DNA of 64,000 nt. Origin: Schizochytrium sp. TIO01. Taxonomy: Eukaryota; Sar; Bigyra; Thraustochytrida; Thraustochytriidae. The position numbers and the translations under genes are program-made. Shown here in pieces: positions 43,480 to 53,668 of this stretch; the stretch's first letter is position 1; each line of letters starts with the position of its first letter. The stretch is from contig SMSO01000031.1 of NCBI GenBank assembly GCA_004764695.1, positions 308,600 to 372,599 of the forward strand, read 5' to 3'. Under the pieces are notes generated by a model. That model was not told the DNA's origin and searched no databases. It saw only the letters and a list, made by a program, of their open reading frames with translations.

Positions 43480-44538
43480 GTCAATTTCTTCGTGGCATCT
43501 ATAATGGTGTTGGTAATCTGCGGTTGATGAAAATACCACTCATCAAGGGTCCCAGTGATTCTGGCAAGACTCGTCTAGCTGTTGAGTTGGTGAAGTATGG
43601 AATGGAAAAGGCCAACGATATGAAAAAGAAATCATTATCTACGCTCATCTCGATGAACAATCATCTTTATATGATTCCTCGAACTTTTGTCGAGTCAATT
43701 CCTCTGGGATAGCTAGTGGCAATTTTGTTGGTTACATATCAGCTATGCTTTTGTCTGTTTTTTAAAAGATAGAATAGATCCCTCCTCTGAACACTATTGT
43801 GTGTCTTATGAAGGGGTTCGTGGAATACCGGGCTGGGCAGCTCGCAATCAAGCTTCAAACAATTTAAGACGTTGATATGCTTCTTCTGCATTTAGACGAG
43901 TACTATGATGATCTTGCTGGGACGAACGCATTGTTCAAATAATGCGGGAAGACCTTCCTTTGGAGTAGGGAAGTAGCTGCCTCAAAATTTTCTCAATCAT
44001 CACTAGTATGACAAGTTATGTGTCACTCAACCGTTTGGTGACAATCTTTACTGGTTGTTACTTAAATATGTCTATGAATGCTGTCCAGAACGTGATGGTC
44101 AGTTTACTTCGTGGTTTGAACAACTATCCTGACTCTGTAACTCAACTCGAGAGGCAATATTTGCAGATTCTTACCCGTGCTGCTTATCGGCGCGTCGCAC
44201 CACAGTCAGAGCTGGACACGGTGCACGATCGCCTTCAGGAATGGCCGAATTTACGCCCTGGCCTAAATGATATTGATGGACATCCTCGTTTCTATGAGTT
44301 CGCACTTAAGCTATCGACACAAGAAAGGTTGGTTCTTTTTGATGAAAGTGGGAGTTTCGAGGAAATACATGGAGATCCTAGGTTGCTTCTTATACGCGTG
44401 AATCCCGACGTCGAAAGGTATCAAAATTGTTTTTATACTGTTGTTGAAGAGGCAATGGATGTTTCAATGAGAGTGATTCTACAGTTTCGGCCCATGTCAC
44501 TTACCCTGGTGATCAAGGAAACCCTCGTCTCAAACTGA
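43480..44538 (+). pseudogene. Broken P-loop NTPase, possibly of the Crinkler (CR) type
   Basis: Frame pieces on the plus strand give an ordered ATPase core. KIPLIKGPSDSGKTRLAVEL at 43530-43589 is a Walker A loop; its frame is open upstream to about 43470 and stops at 43712. A second frame near 43875-43935 reads LLLHLDEYYDDLAGTNALF, a Walker B-like strand followed by a stop. A third runs from ATG 44008 to 44538 (176 codons) and includes VTIFTGCYLN, a possible sensor strand. I infer one gene broken by at least two frame changes and stops. Short distances between Walker motifs and the style of the P-loop resemble NTPases of CR effectors, but other STAND/AAA families are possible. Confidence 0.45.
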
Positions 44539-46613
44539 ACTCTCAAGCTAACCTACGTTCTAGCCTCTACTAGGTACGTCCACGATGTTGTGTAGGTGGC
44601 CAGGTCCATAGGCGGCTTGCTTACATTTTCATATCCATTGGCTGGTACATCTCTATGCCGAGTTTCGGTGGCAGTTGTGCTTAGGAGGGCTTTGCTTTGC
44701 TCTTGTACTTGAAGTTTCGAACCCACAAACGTGAAGGCTCATAACACAATTGCTCATCTTCGTCAGCTCTCCAGCCTCCACGAGGCTTGTACAACACGAC
44801 ACTTCGGAAAGTTGGAGCCTGGGCGTCGCAGGATTATGGGCAAATGTAGGCATCTTAGAGTGGGGAACTTAGCGCACAGTCGATGTGTTACTGTCAGAGT
44901 TGTGCCTCTTTGTACCAGTAGAGCAAAGATGTAGAAGGTCCGTTACCATCACCTACGGGTTTTAAGCTTGAGTCTGAAAGGGAGTCATGATCTTATGATG
45001 ATGCTGTAGTGGTCTCGAAACAGAACAGAGGAAAGAACAAGCATACATCAACTTAAAAAACACAACATTCGCTCGCTCAGAATATGAATCTAATTATAAT
45101 TACTTGACAAAGAGTTTAACTCAAGCTACTACTACTGCTGTTGCTGCCTTACTTCTTCCTTCCAAAATCATATTATAAATACAAGAATGAAGAAGAATGA
45201 GCAGCTGAGTATGTATATAACTAACTCTTGGGGATTGCGAAGTGAGGTACTGAAAGCAACGAGTTTAATTCTTTCAAGTTGTATTTAAACAACATACGAG
45301 AGAGAAAATCATCCTTTCGTCTCAGGTTAATGCGGTCGTCCTGTTCAACACTTAAACAGAAAAAGCTTTCGAACCGCAAACCGTCATAGTGATTACTTGT
45401 CATGCAGCCAAGCCACGAAAACAGCACCAAACAAACAGACGTCTGCCCAGGGCTCTGAGAACAGCGTGGTACTTGCACTGCCTTACAGCACCGTTTCACT
45501 TCAGATTGATAGATTTAAATGCTTGCGTTGAAATGACAGCAACGATAAACATTTCTGACCCATCTGTAACTTGATATATTTTGTTGCATTGTCATTAATT
45601 GCTGCATCAGGAATTTGTTGACAAGATGTATTGTTATGATGAGAACTCAACACTGCTTAGGCAGCCTCCATCACCATTTGATGGTGACCATGAACTCCCA
45701 AGCCTCGAGGATTTGGACTGCCTTGGTAAATAGTACTAGGAGACCATGGATGAGTAGCGAACGAAAAAAGAGACTAACCAGGATCACCACGCCCTGATAC
45801 GAAGAGTTTGAAACAATAAATCCAAGGCCATTGCTTGAACTCATGATTTGGGTGTTACTTTCCTGGCTCGATTTGTTTCAATTGTTCCATTAGAGATTTA
45901 TGGAGGACATGGCTGCCTGCTTATTTACACAGCAATTCAAACGCGACCGGGTCTTTTACCTGAAACAATCGCAATGGTAATCACATAACCCACACATTCA
46001 AGCTTGCTCAAGTCTTGCAATTCATTTGTTCTGTTCAGGCTAAAACACTTGAGTAGAAGCAAAGAACATGAAACAGAGTATGTCTGATGTTCGTCGCAGA
46101 TGGTGGCGTTTACTAAATGGCTTTAGACGCGTAATTTGCACTACGCGATCTAGGCAGCATTCTCAAGTGTGCTGATCGTTCACATGAAGCCCTAGCAAAC
46201 GTGAAAATTTGACATGCCTGACGCGACGGTAGAAGTGGGTTTGCCAGCGAAGTTCCAACTCATTTAGTCAGGCGTCAAGCCTCATGGCTTAGCTGAATCT
46301 ATGGGAATGAGTCCAAAGTCTCACAAACTAAGAATAGGGATTCCCATTCCGCCAGTGCCAGTTTCTAAGGCGACATGGTGACTATTGAATGTCCATGTCA
46401 GCTATTATAGTCTACGCGACTAATGAAAACCTGATCAAGAAGGTTCTCCAACTCATGGTTCGAGCAAAGCTTACGAATAGAAAGTTCGACTTCGAATGCT
46501 ATAGTTCGTATGAACACGAGCTCATCCCTCCTTGAGTATCGCAGTCAAGCAATGGAAATGCAAGTGATGGTGATGACGAAATTAACTGCAATAATGACGA
46601 TGTTGGTGTGAAT
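44539..46613. other. 2 kb intergenic region
   Basis: Short frames only, none with a motif I recognise. I see no RNA gene or long repeat. Confidence 0.45.
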
Positions 46614-47285
46614 TTAGGAAAGGTATGATGGTGATGGTGATGGTGAAGGCGACCGTGGTGGTGACATACTGCGTTGGTTGCGCACCGCTGCAGCGAGGTG
46701 CCAAGTACTCTTCGTAGCGACATTAGCAAACATGAAAGCGAGAATCCACGCACAAGAATCTACTATATCTAGTGCATGTTTAAGTGTGATCTCGCCCTCA
46801 CGGAAGAACGCTATTGCTAATGCAAAAATACAGCACGAGAGCATGACCTCAGCAATGTGCCTGATGACAACACGTCGTTTCTGCGCCGCAAACTCTTGGT
46901 ACTCTTCAGGGATAGCACTGAAGCCCGTCCCGTCTATGTTCCAAAGTCCGCGGATAATCATGACTCATTCGTAATTGACGCCGAGGGAGACCGCCACGCC
47001 GCCCGTTATACACAGGCGCACAGAACGACCAAACGGCATGGACGGCGCCTCTTCGGACGGCGCTAGGTACCCATAAAGACCAATTCCAATCAGCGCAGCG
47101 CCCACCGCGACGCGGAACTGTGCGTCGCGTCTCGTGATGACACGCAAGCCTGAGGTCGGCAGCGCCGGTAGCGCCACCGATACCCGGCCAAGCATGGCGA
47201 TCCGAGTTTGAAGTGTTCCCAGGGACTGGACGTTCTGGGTTAATAAATTGATCAATCCATCTCCAAGGTTCTTCAAGATCGCCAT
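46614..47285 (-). CDS. Four-span membrane protein with an in-frame TGA
   Basis: The first in-frame ATG is 47285. The frame runs 106 codons to a TGA at 46967-46965, then stays open in the same frame for another 116 codons to 46614. Upstream of the TGA lie two hydrophobic spans (AVGAALIGIGLYGYL and LCITGGVAVSLGV); downstream lie two more (MLSCCIFALAIAFF and AWILAFMFANVAT). Reading through would give about 223 residues with four spans and a Ser-Pro-rich tail. I do not recognise the family; PEX11-like proteins have a similar size but the motifs are not convincing. The TGA could be a nonsense mutation, an assembly error, a readthrough or selenocysteine codon, or the end of one gene with a second starting at ATG 46961. 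Confidence 0.5.
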
Positions 47286-47945
47286 GATCGTCACTAATTG
47301 ACTGATTTATTATATTCTTATTACATTATAATAACATATGCATTTCATTAATTCATTCATTGCTCGAGGAACTACTACTGACCTACTAGCTACTAACTAG
47401 TTCATAGTACCAATAACACGGTCTTTCATCTGAGCTTCTAGCAACCTCGTAACCTATACTCTATATCCAAATTGAACAGAAAACCTGTCTTCCCACATAT
47501 CATCCATAGTGCGAAAGAATGAGATATGAGAAGCGGGTCATTAGGCCTCCCACAGTGAAGTGTGGGAACACTCGTCCACAGAAGCAGCCTTAAAAGAGGC
47601 GGCACAGACATGGTGAAAATGGAGAACTTAAGGTGATTAAACAGTGTCTGTGGCAAGGAGCAAAGAACTTAGAATCGGAAGGCGGTGAGGAAAGCGAGAG
47701 AATGGAGAGATATCCAAGGGAAGCATCGATGATATTGCGAGGCACGCGGCTTCAGAGAAGGGGGGAAGCTTGAAAGTACGATTAACTTAGTTTCAATTAG
47801 CACTGTAGTAGTAATTGGCATTTCATTTCACAAGGCAATCTTGGATGGCGTCTATGATGATCGAAGTATTGTACGAGTTTCTAATTCGGAACAAAGTGTT
47901 TATATATGTCAAGCTGATATGGGACACCATCGTAGAGCGATAAGA
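47286..47945. other. Intergenic region before tRNA-Gln
   Basis: About 660 bases with no gene recognised; the part near 47300-47420 should hold the promoter of the membrane-protein gene. Confidence 0.4.
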
Positions 47946-48016
47946 TCTCCTGTGATGTAATGGCAGCATGTCAGACTCTGACTCTGACAACCGTGGTTCG
48001 ATTCCGCGTAGGAGAA
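47946..48016 (+). tRNA. tRNA-Gln (anticodon CTG)
   Basis: A full cloverleaf can be drawn. The acceptor stem TCTCCTG/TAGGAGA has seven pairs with one G-U. The anticodon stem TCAGA/TCTGA closes the seven-base loop CTCTGAC with anticodon CTG, reading CAG (Gln). The T stem CGTGG/CCGCG closes loop TTCGATT, and the internal B box is GGTTCGATTCC. The D arm is short but present. A T run directly follows at 48021-48026, a normal RNA polymerase III terminator. There is no intron. CAG is the main glutamine codon in the polyQ tracts of the host genes here. Confidence 0.92.
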
Positions 48017-48020
48017 TTAT

Positions 48021-48026
48021 TTTTTC
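48021..48026 (+). terminator. Pol III terminator (T run)
   Basis: A run of six T a few bases after the tRNA 3' end. Confidence 0.6.
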
Positions 48027-49197
48027 GAATTTAAATTTTTATTTTTTATTTTTTATTTTATTATTAATAATTAACTTAGTAATGATAATTTTATTATCAC
48101 TATTTTAATTAAAATATATCTAAGCCTAGTAACTATCATATGGCACTATCCTAATAAATAGTTAGAATGGTACGTAGATGTAGGTGTATCCATTGTACGA
48201 CTGCTTTTTTCTTTGATTTTTAAAGTAGCACAAGTTCTTGGAGGAGAAGTTTACCTATTTCACGTGAAAGGATGCTAAGGAGTACCATGAACAAAATAGG
48301 GCTTCTGTTCGCTGTTGTATATCAAATGATACTAGGAAAATTGCGTCTTTCATCTTCTATTTCCTCTCAAGTTTGGGAGCGGCAATGGATGGGGTCCGCA
48401 GAGTGACTTCCTTAAGATAAGTTTAAGCTAATGAAGGATATGCAATTTAAAGTTGGAATTACAAGGGCTAGGTGAGCTCCTAAAACACAATCTTTCTACT
48501 TTAATTTTACATAAAAAAGCAAGAGGTTTTGAAAAAATTTATGTTTCAATCAAGACCATTAGATAATTGTCGCCTGAATTTGACATTGAAACTCTATGGG
48601 ATGTCGTAATAACAAGCTAAATGGAAAGCTTCATGTTATAAAACAAACTCTTGAGTTTCCTCAAAACGAAAGAATTTTTCATCCGCTGCTTTAATATTGG
48701 TCTAGAAAATGACGAGGGTTGGTAACGGCTTAGCTTTATCCATTTTCCCCATAGGGTATAGAGAAAAAGAATTTTAAAACAATCTCTTAGTCGTTTGTAT
48801 CCACAAAGACAAATACGCATACAATCAAATCGTAAGCGAACCTGAGAATCGAGCGATAAACTTTAAGAGTAGAAGCACATGTTCGTAAGAGCATGACAAA
48901 CTCACATGAGACAACACAAGTGCCGAAAAAACAAAAAACAGAAGAAAGGAAATCTGATGGGCTTGTCGACAATACATGGAAGCTGTACTGCTCATTTCCT
49001 TAGTTTTACCGGGCGAAAGCAGTCAAAGGAGACTTGCACGTAGTGTTGAGGAGAAAGACCATGCAACATCAAAACAACATTACGCTATTATAATAAAACA
49101 TAACAAAGTGCAGCAAAGGGCATCGACGAAGATCCACACAACGACGACACAAGCAAGCAAGCGCAAAAAGCGCAATATAATGGCAGTGACTACTTCC
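48027..49197. other. AT-rich intergenic region
   Basis: Very AT-rich directly after the tRNA (48027-48120). I see no gene or mobile element. Confidence 0.45.
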
Positions 49198-50701
49198 TCA
49201 AAACATTACATCAGAACTTTCTGGGCAGAAGATCCGTGACCGGTCACGAACTTGTCGTGCTGATGCAATTGTAACCTTTCTGTTTTGCCGAGCCATGGTA
49301 AATCGTTCTTCAGAAAGACTCATAAGCGGTGAACTTTGCGGCCTTTGCCTTCCTATAGCTATATGTGCAGGTCTCGCTCCTGCTTTGGATGAAGGTCTAC
49401 TTTTTGACACATCCTCGGCTGCCATCGACCAACTCGACGAAACACGGCGCACACAGCCCAACTCACCTGTATCCAAATAAGCAAAGATTCCCTGAAGAGC
49501 TGTTGACGGCATTTGTAGCATTAATAACGCTGCAGGTTTTTGTATTTCAGCTTCTGCTTGAGCATCAACTGTTTCTTCGGCATTCTTGATTTTGTTGTTG
49601 CTGCTAGCTTCAACAGCCTCACCTCCCGAAACTTTATTAGTAGACTCCAGATCTTGAGCTTGCACTCCGCTTTGCGCTTGATTCCGTTTGCGAGACTGCT
49701 GTGTCATATTTTGGTGAAGATCCTTCCGGAAGGATTCAGGTTCAGAAGTAGGTGAAATTTCACTAGCGCCGCTTTTCTGGCCTTCATAGCGGCAACTATG
49801 GCGTTTCTCGTGTTTGTATCGGCAGCCTGCTCAAGCGCAGTATCTCCAAATCGGTCTTTCGCGGCTGGGTTATCTCCATGCACTACAAGCACTCTCGCTA
49901 CGGCTGCATGACCTTTCCTTGCCGCGAAAAACACTGGCGACTCCGCAAACTCAGTGGTACTCTGTACCTGTGCTCCAGACCCTAGCAATATCTCAACAAT
50001 TTTCAAGTATCCCGCATAGCTCGCAAGATGGAGCGCGGTTTCTCCAGCATCATTTAAAGCATTCACTTCAGCTCCCAGTTTAATGCACATCTCAACTGTT
50101 GCTCTAGATCCGCTCCTTGCCGCAGCCAGCAGAGCTGTATCTCCGCTCCCAGCATCTCTAGCACCCTTGCCGCCTCCGCGATGCCACGTAAGTCGAACCT
50201 TCTCTGCATCGCCACTACCCGCTGCTCTTAGGAGCGCTTCCCGCGGTGCCGCCTCCAGCCTGCGCAAGGTCTCGCTGCTCCACGCATTTATGCGCTCTCT
50301 AGTTTTGGGCACTTGGTTATTTGTCGCAGACGTCAGCGTTGAGGCAGCATCGGCGGGGTTGATGCATTTGGGAATGCGGAAGACTTCAAGATTGTCGACG
50401 CTGAGAGTCTTGGCGGAGATATTCCTGATGGAGAGGAGGTCTTTAGAGACGCCTTCAGAGACGATAAAGAAGCCGCCAAAGCGGCGGCTTGGGAAGCACA
50501 AGCGCGTTTTCGGGCGTATGCGACGACAGCACAAGCAGGATCGGCACCACGGACGTCCACAAGTGCGCGGAGCTCGTCTCGAAGACTTGGAGGCGCCCTG
50601 GGAGTCCGAGGGGTATCTCTGGGTGAAGTGATGGCTCTGCGAAGGGTACTGTCACCGACGGGGATGCTATTGGTATGGTTGTTGCTGCCACTGCTGTAAG
50701 T

Positions 50702-50764
<63 letters not shown>

Positions 50765-50908
50765 TCTTAAGTAGTTGTTGGCGAAGTGTATGTTGCCCAG
50801 GTCGCCGCGCTTTGCAGCGGTGCGCTTGAAGTTGCGGCCCTCCGCCACTACTACCGCGGGCACGGCCGCGCCGCGCTCACAGCGCTCCTCAGGGCCGCCG
50901 CGACGCAT
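49198..50908 (-). CDS. Ankyrin-repeat plus F-box protein, frame broken twice
   Basis: Three overlapping frames follow one another on the minus strand. The first runs from ATG 50908 through Ser10/Asn10 tracts and an Ala-rich region to about 50470. The second, open from about 50534 to 49704, carries about four ankyrin repeats (DTALLAAARSG, ETALHLASYAGYLKIVEILL, SPVFFAARKGH, DTALEQAAD). The third, open from about 49840 to 49198, contains an F-box (QMPSTALQGIFAYLDTGELG followed by CVRRVSSSW). Both changes go by -1. F-box proteins bring substrates to SCF ubiquitin ligases, with ankyrin repeats as a plausible substrate binder. The breaks could be indel errors in the assembly, real pseudogenization, or programmed shifts; separate genes are less likely because neither downstream frame has a well-placed start of its own except ATG 49707. 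Confidence 0.55.
50704..50763. repeat. (TTG)n(CTG)n trinucleotide tract inside the coding region
   Basis: On the minus strand this encodes consecutive Ser and Asn residues of the ankyrin/F-box gene. Confidence 0.8.
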
Positions 50909-53668
50909 CTCGCCAGCGACGCTTCGACTTTGGTTCTCTTTTGCTGTTCTCTCCTTACTTTCGACATGCTTTCCTCTTTCTTTCTTTTTCTCTTTCTGTT
51001 TCAAGAGTTCTAGGAGCGGTTGATTGGGCTTAGAGGGAAGCGCGCAGCACCGTACTATGATTAACTGTAGTAGACGTTACCAGGGTGTACGATAACAAAA
51101 GGACCCATCTCTAGTCATGAGTTGCGGCGTGGCTTTGCAGGCATGGTCGAAACATCGACGAGGGGCTGCCTCAAATATACAGCTTAAATGGACGCCTTAG
51201 GTATATGTTTGATTGAAGCCTGGGAGCTCGTTCGCTCGCCTGGCTTTCAGGCTAATCAATAGAAAGATGTCGAGAAAGGCGAACGAAATGCATGATGGGG
51301 TGTGTACCTTATAGTTTCAGGTAGCGGCTGTGCCTTAAGACCTCTTTGGGCTCTCAACGGCTCGCTGGAGAAAGAGGCCCTCTTTTGCGCGACTTCTTGG
51401 CACAGAGCCGCTGTATCGAAGCCACAGGAGGTGTCTCCTCACACGGCTTGTGAAGGACTGATTGCCTACACCTCTTTGACCTAAGTCGTCGTATGGGTCA
51501 TCAGATGACACGCACAGCGCCAACCCAGTAAATGTTATTAGGAGTTAGTTATACGAAAGTACTAGGAGTGCCTGTTGAGACTATCAATCTATCCTCGCCA
51601 AACCCAGGAATCTGCTCGACTTTTCGATGCAGAAACGTTGATCAGCGCCTGGGAAGATCCAGAACAGGTCCTTATGGTGCTCTCCTCTGATGGTACCTCG
51701 GGTACCTCGCTATTTTTGATTCCCAAGCTCTCTTGCCCAGGTGTATCCACTTTCACCTTCACATCCACCCCTCTCTCTACTCCTGTATTATACTCACACA
51801 CGCCAAATACGTTCTCTATTGGCCGTTCTTTTAGCCCTTAGTCGATTTGTTCTGCTCTCATCTTCTGACCTTTCACTCTTTTCTGCGATACATCCTGACT
51901 CCCAACTTGTATGTATCGAGACATGATAGCAACTCCATGTCATTGTTCGACCCGTATATAGTCTTCTAGCGCGCCGAGGGACCCTCGCAAATGGGATGAG
52001 AGCACTCCATGGCGGATGGCGTGGCCAAGAGTAGAACACAACCTTGACGGTCTCCGGAATCAGAAGGTATGAGCAGGTCAAGGAGCACGGCAGAATAGTG
52101 GTGTTCCGTTGTCAATTTCTGTGCATGGCTGACCACTGAGGTCGTTCGTTTCTTCTATCTGCTTACTTTTATTCCCTCGGCCTTAGAGATCTAAATGTGA
52201 TGATCAGGTTCTGCCTCCATTAAATCGCGTGCTATGTACTAGGGTGCACTTAGTGCAAATGATAGCACACGGCTGTTTCTTCTATTGTGGTGTACGGTGG
52301 AGTAGGTACCTAGCTAGGTATAGGTAACTACTACTAGTGGTAGCACCTAGATACTCAGCTATAGCACCTGTTCTGGACTCATTTGTTATTGCGAATTGGT
52401 GATTCATATCCTCGATCTGATTGGTTATGCTGATGCAACGAATTTGTTTGGGATGATCGCAGCATGGCTGCAGTATTGTGTTCGCCACTCTTCTTCACAC
52501 AAGTTGTGACGAGATCAAGCCATATATATTTTCAGCTATCTCCAGTCCGCAATCATGAATTATAGTTGCATGCGATTAACTTTTTACGAATAAAATAAAA
52601 ATGTAAAAACATAAAATATATAAATCGCCTTTTCCGCTAATCCGAATTCTGAAAACAGGGTAGGTAAGTAGTCGGAGAAATCACCATTCAGAAGCGCCAA
52701 AGGTACTCTTTCAAGGACGTTTCCCCAAAGGGCTGTCTCTCATCGAGCATTCATAAACCAGACCAGACGTGAGCTTTTAACCCTGAAACTTCAACTCGAG
52801 GTGTTCCACTCTTCGCTCCACTGTTCCACAGACAGGCTACTCCCGCATTCCTCACAGTAGCCCAAGTAGACTATAGCGTGTTTGGCCTATAGTGCGTAGG
52901 AATAGTCCACTTGCCACCTCTCGAATACTATAGAGCGTTCTTTTTTTAAGTTGACTGTGCGGACTATGGGGATGACTCGTTGATCGATAGGGAAGAAGAG
53001 TGTTTGGATAAATGAATGAATGAATGCCTTCTCTGTGAGCGGCTCGGGCTCTGCGCACGCACGGCCCGGCAGAACTGCTTGGCTGACGGCAGCACAAGCG
53101 GCCGGCCCGGCGATTGGGGCGAGGAAGCGGCGGCAGCAGCACAGCGGCGGCTCGGACGGGGCCCGCCCGGAGCAGGGCTTGGCAGGTCGGGAGATCGATC
53201 GATCGATTGATTCGAACGTCCAAACATCCAAACATCCAAACATCGAAACCGCTGCGGCGCTTGTTTGGGCAGGAGCGGGGAGGATTAAGGTCGGCGAGAG
53301 AGCGGAGGGTAGACTGGTAGGTAGGGAATTGGACGTACAAAGTACTCTCGCTGGTGACGGCACCGACGCGAACAGTGGTAGCTGCACCTTCGTCAACTTC
53401 TTCAACCCACCTGCAACTTCAGCGACACGAACGAAGATAACAACAAGTGCGAATACGAAATTTGTGGCAGTTCATCCGAATACCTTTTTGGGGGAGGTAC
53501 CATTCTGGTTGGTTGAGAACCGACTTAAACCTAAGTTCTGGGTCACACGCAGAGCCAGACTTGAGAATATATTTTACTTTCTGAATCAAATTTCTGTATC
53601 AAAGTCAGAATCTAATTCAGGATCAAAATTGGAATTACACGGGCGAGGATCATCAATATCAAGATCAA
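50909..53668. other. 2.7 kb divergent intergenic region
   Basis: I see no convincing gene. A plus-strand frame (53020-53748) begins in GC-rich low-complexity sequence and overlaps the start of the next gene in another frame; I take it as leader sequence. ATTGATTCGAACGTCC and short CATCCAAA repeats lie near 53205-53245. Both promoters of the flanking genes must lie here. Confidence 0.4.

Larger units (their letters stand above)
38457..43480. other. 5 kb gene-poor region with simple repeats, a foldback element and a candidate RNA
   Basis: I see no convincing protein gene. Simple repeats include (CAA)n at 39139-39166, (AATC)n at 39744-39775, TTCA/CTCA repeats at 39938-39996, and (AGAAG)n at 41866-41911. 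Between 41515 and 41580 there is a run of ATTCAAA-type words. The foldback element and the structured segment are listed separately. Confidence 0.5.

Noticed and set aside
43330-43539. Minus-strand 69-codon frame
   Set aside because: Overlaps the better supported P-loop NTPase remnant on the plus strand and has no motif.
44717-44760. TTCGAACCC resembling a tRNA T-loop on the minus strand
   Set aside because: The flanking bases do not form a T stem or a cloverleaf.
46614-47285. PEX11 assignment for the four-span membrane protein
   Set aside because: Size is similar but I cannot point to a PEX11 motif; left as unknown.
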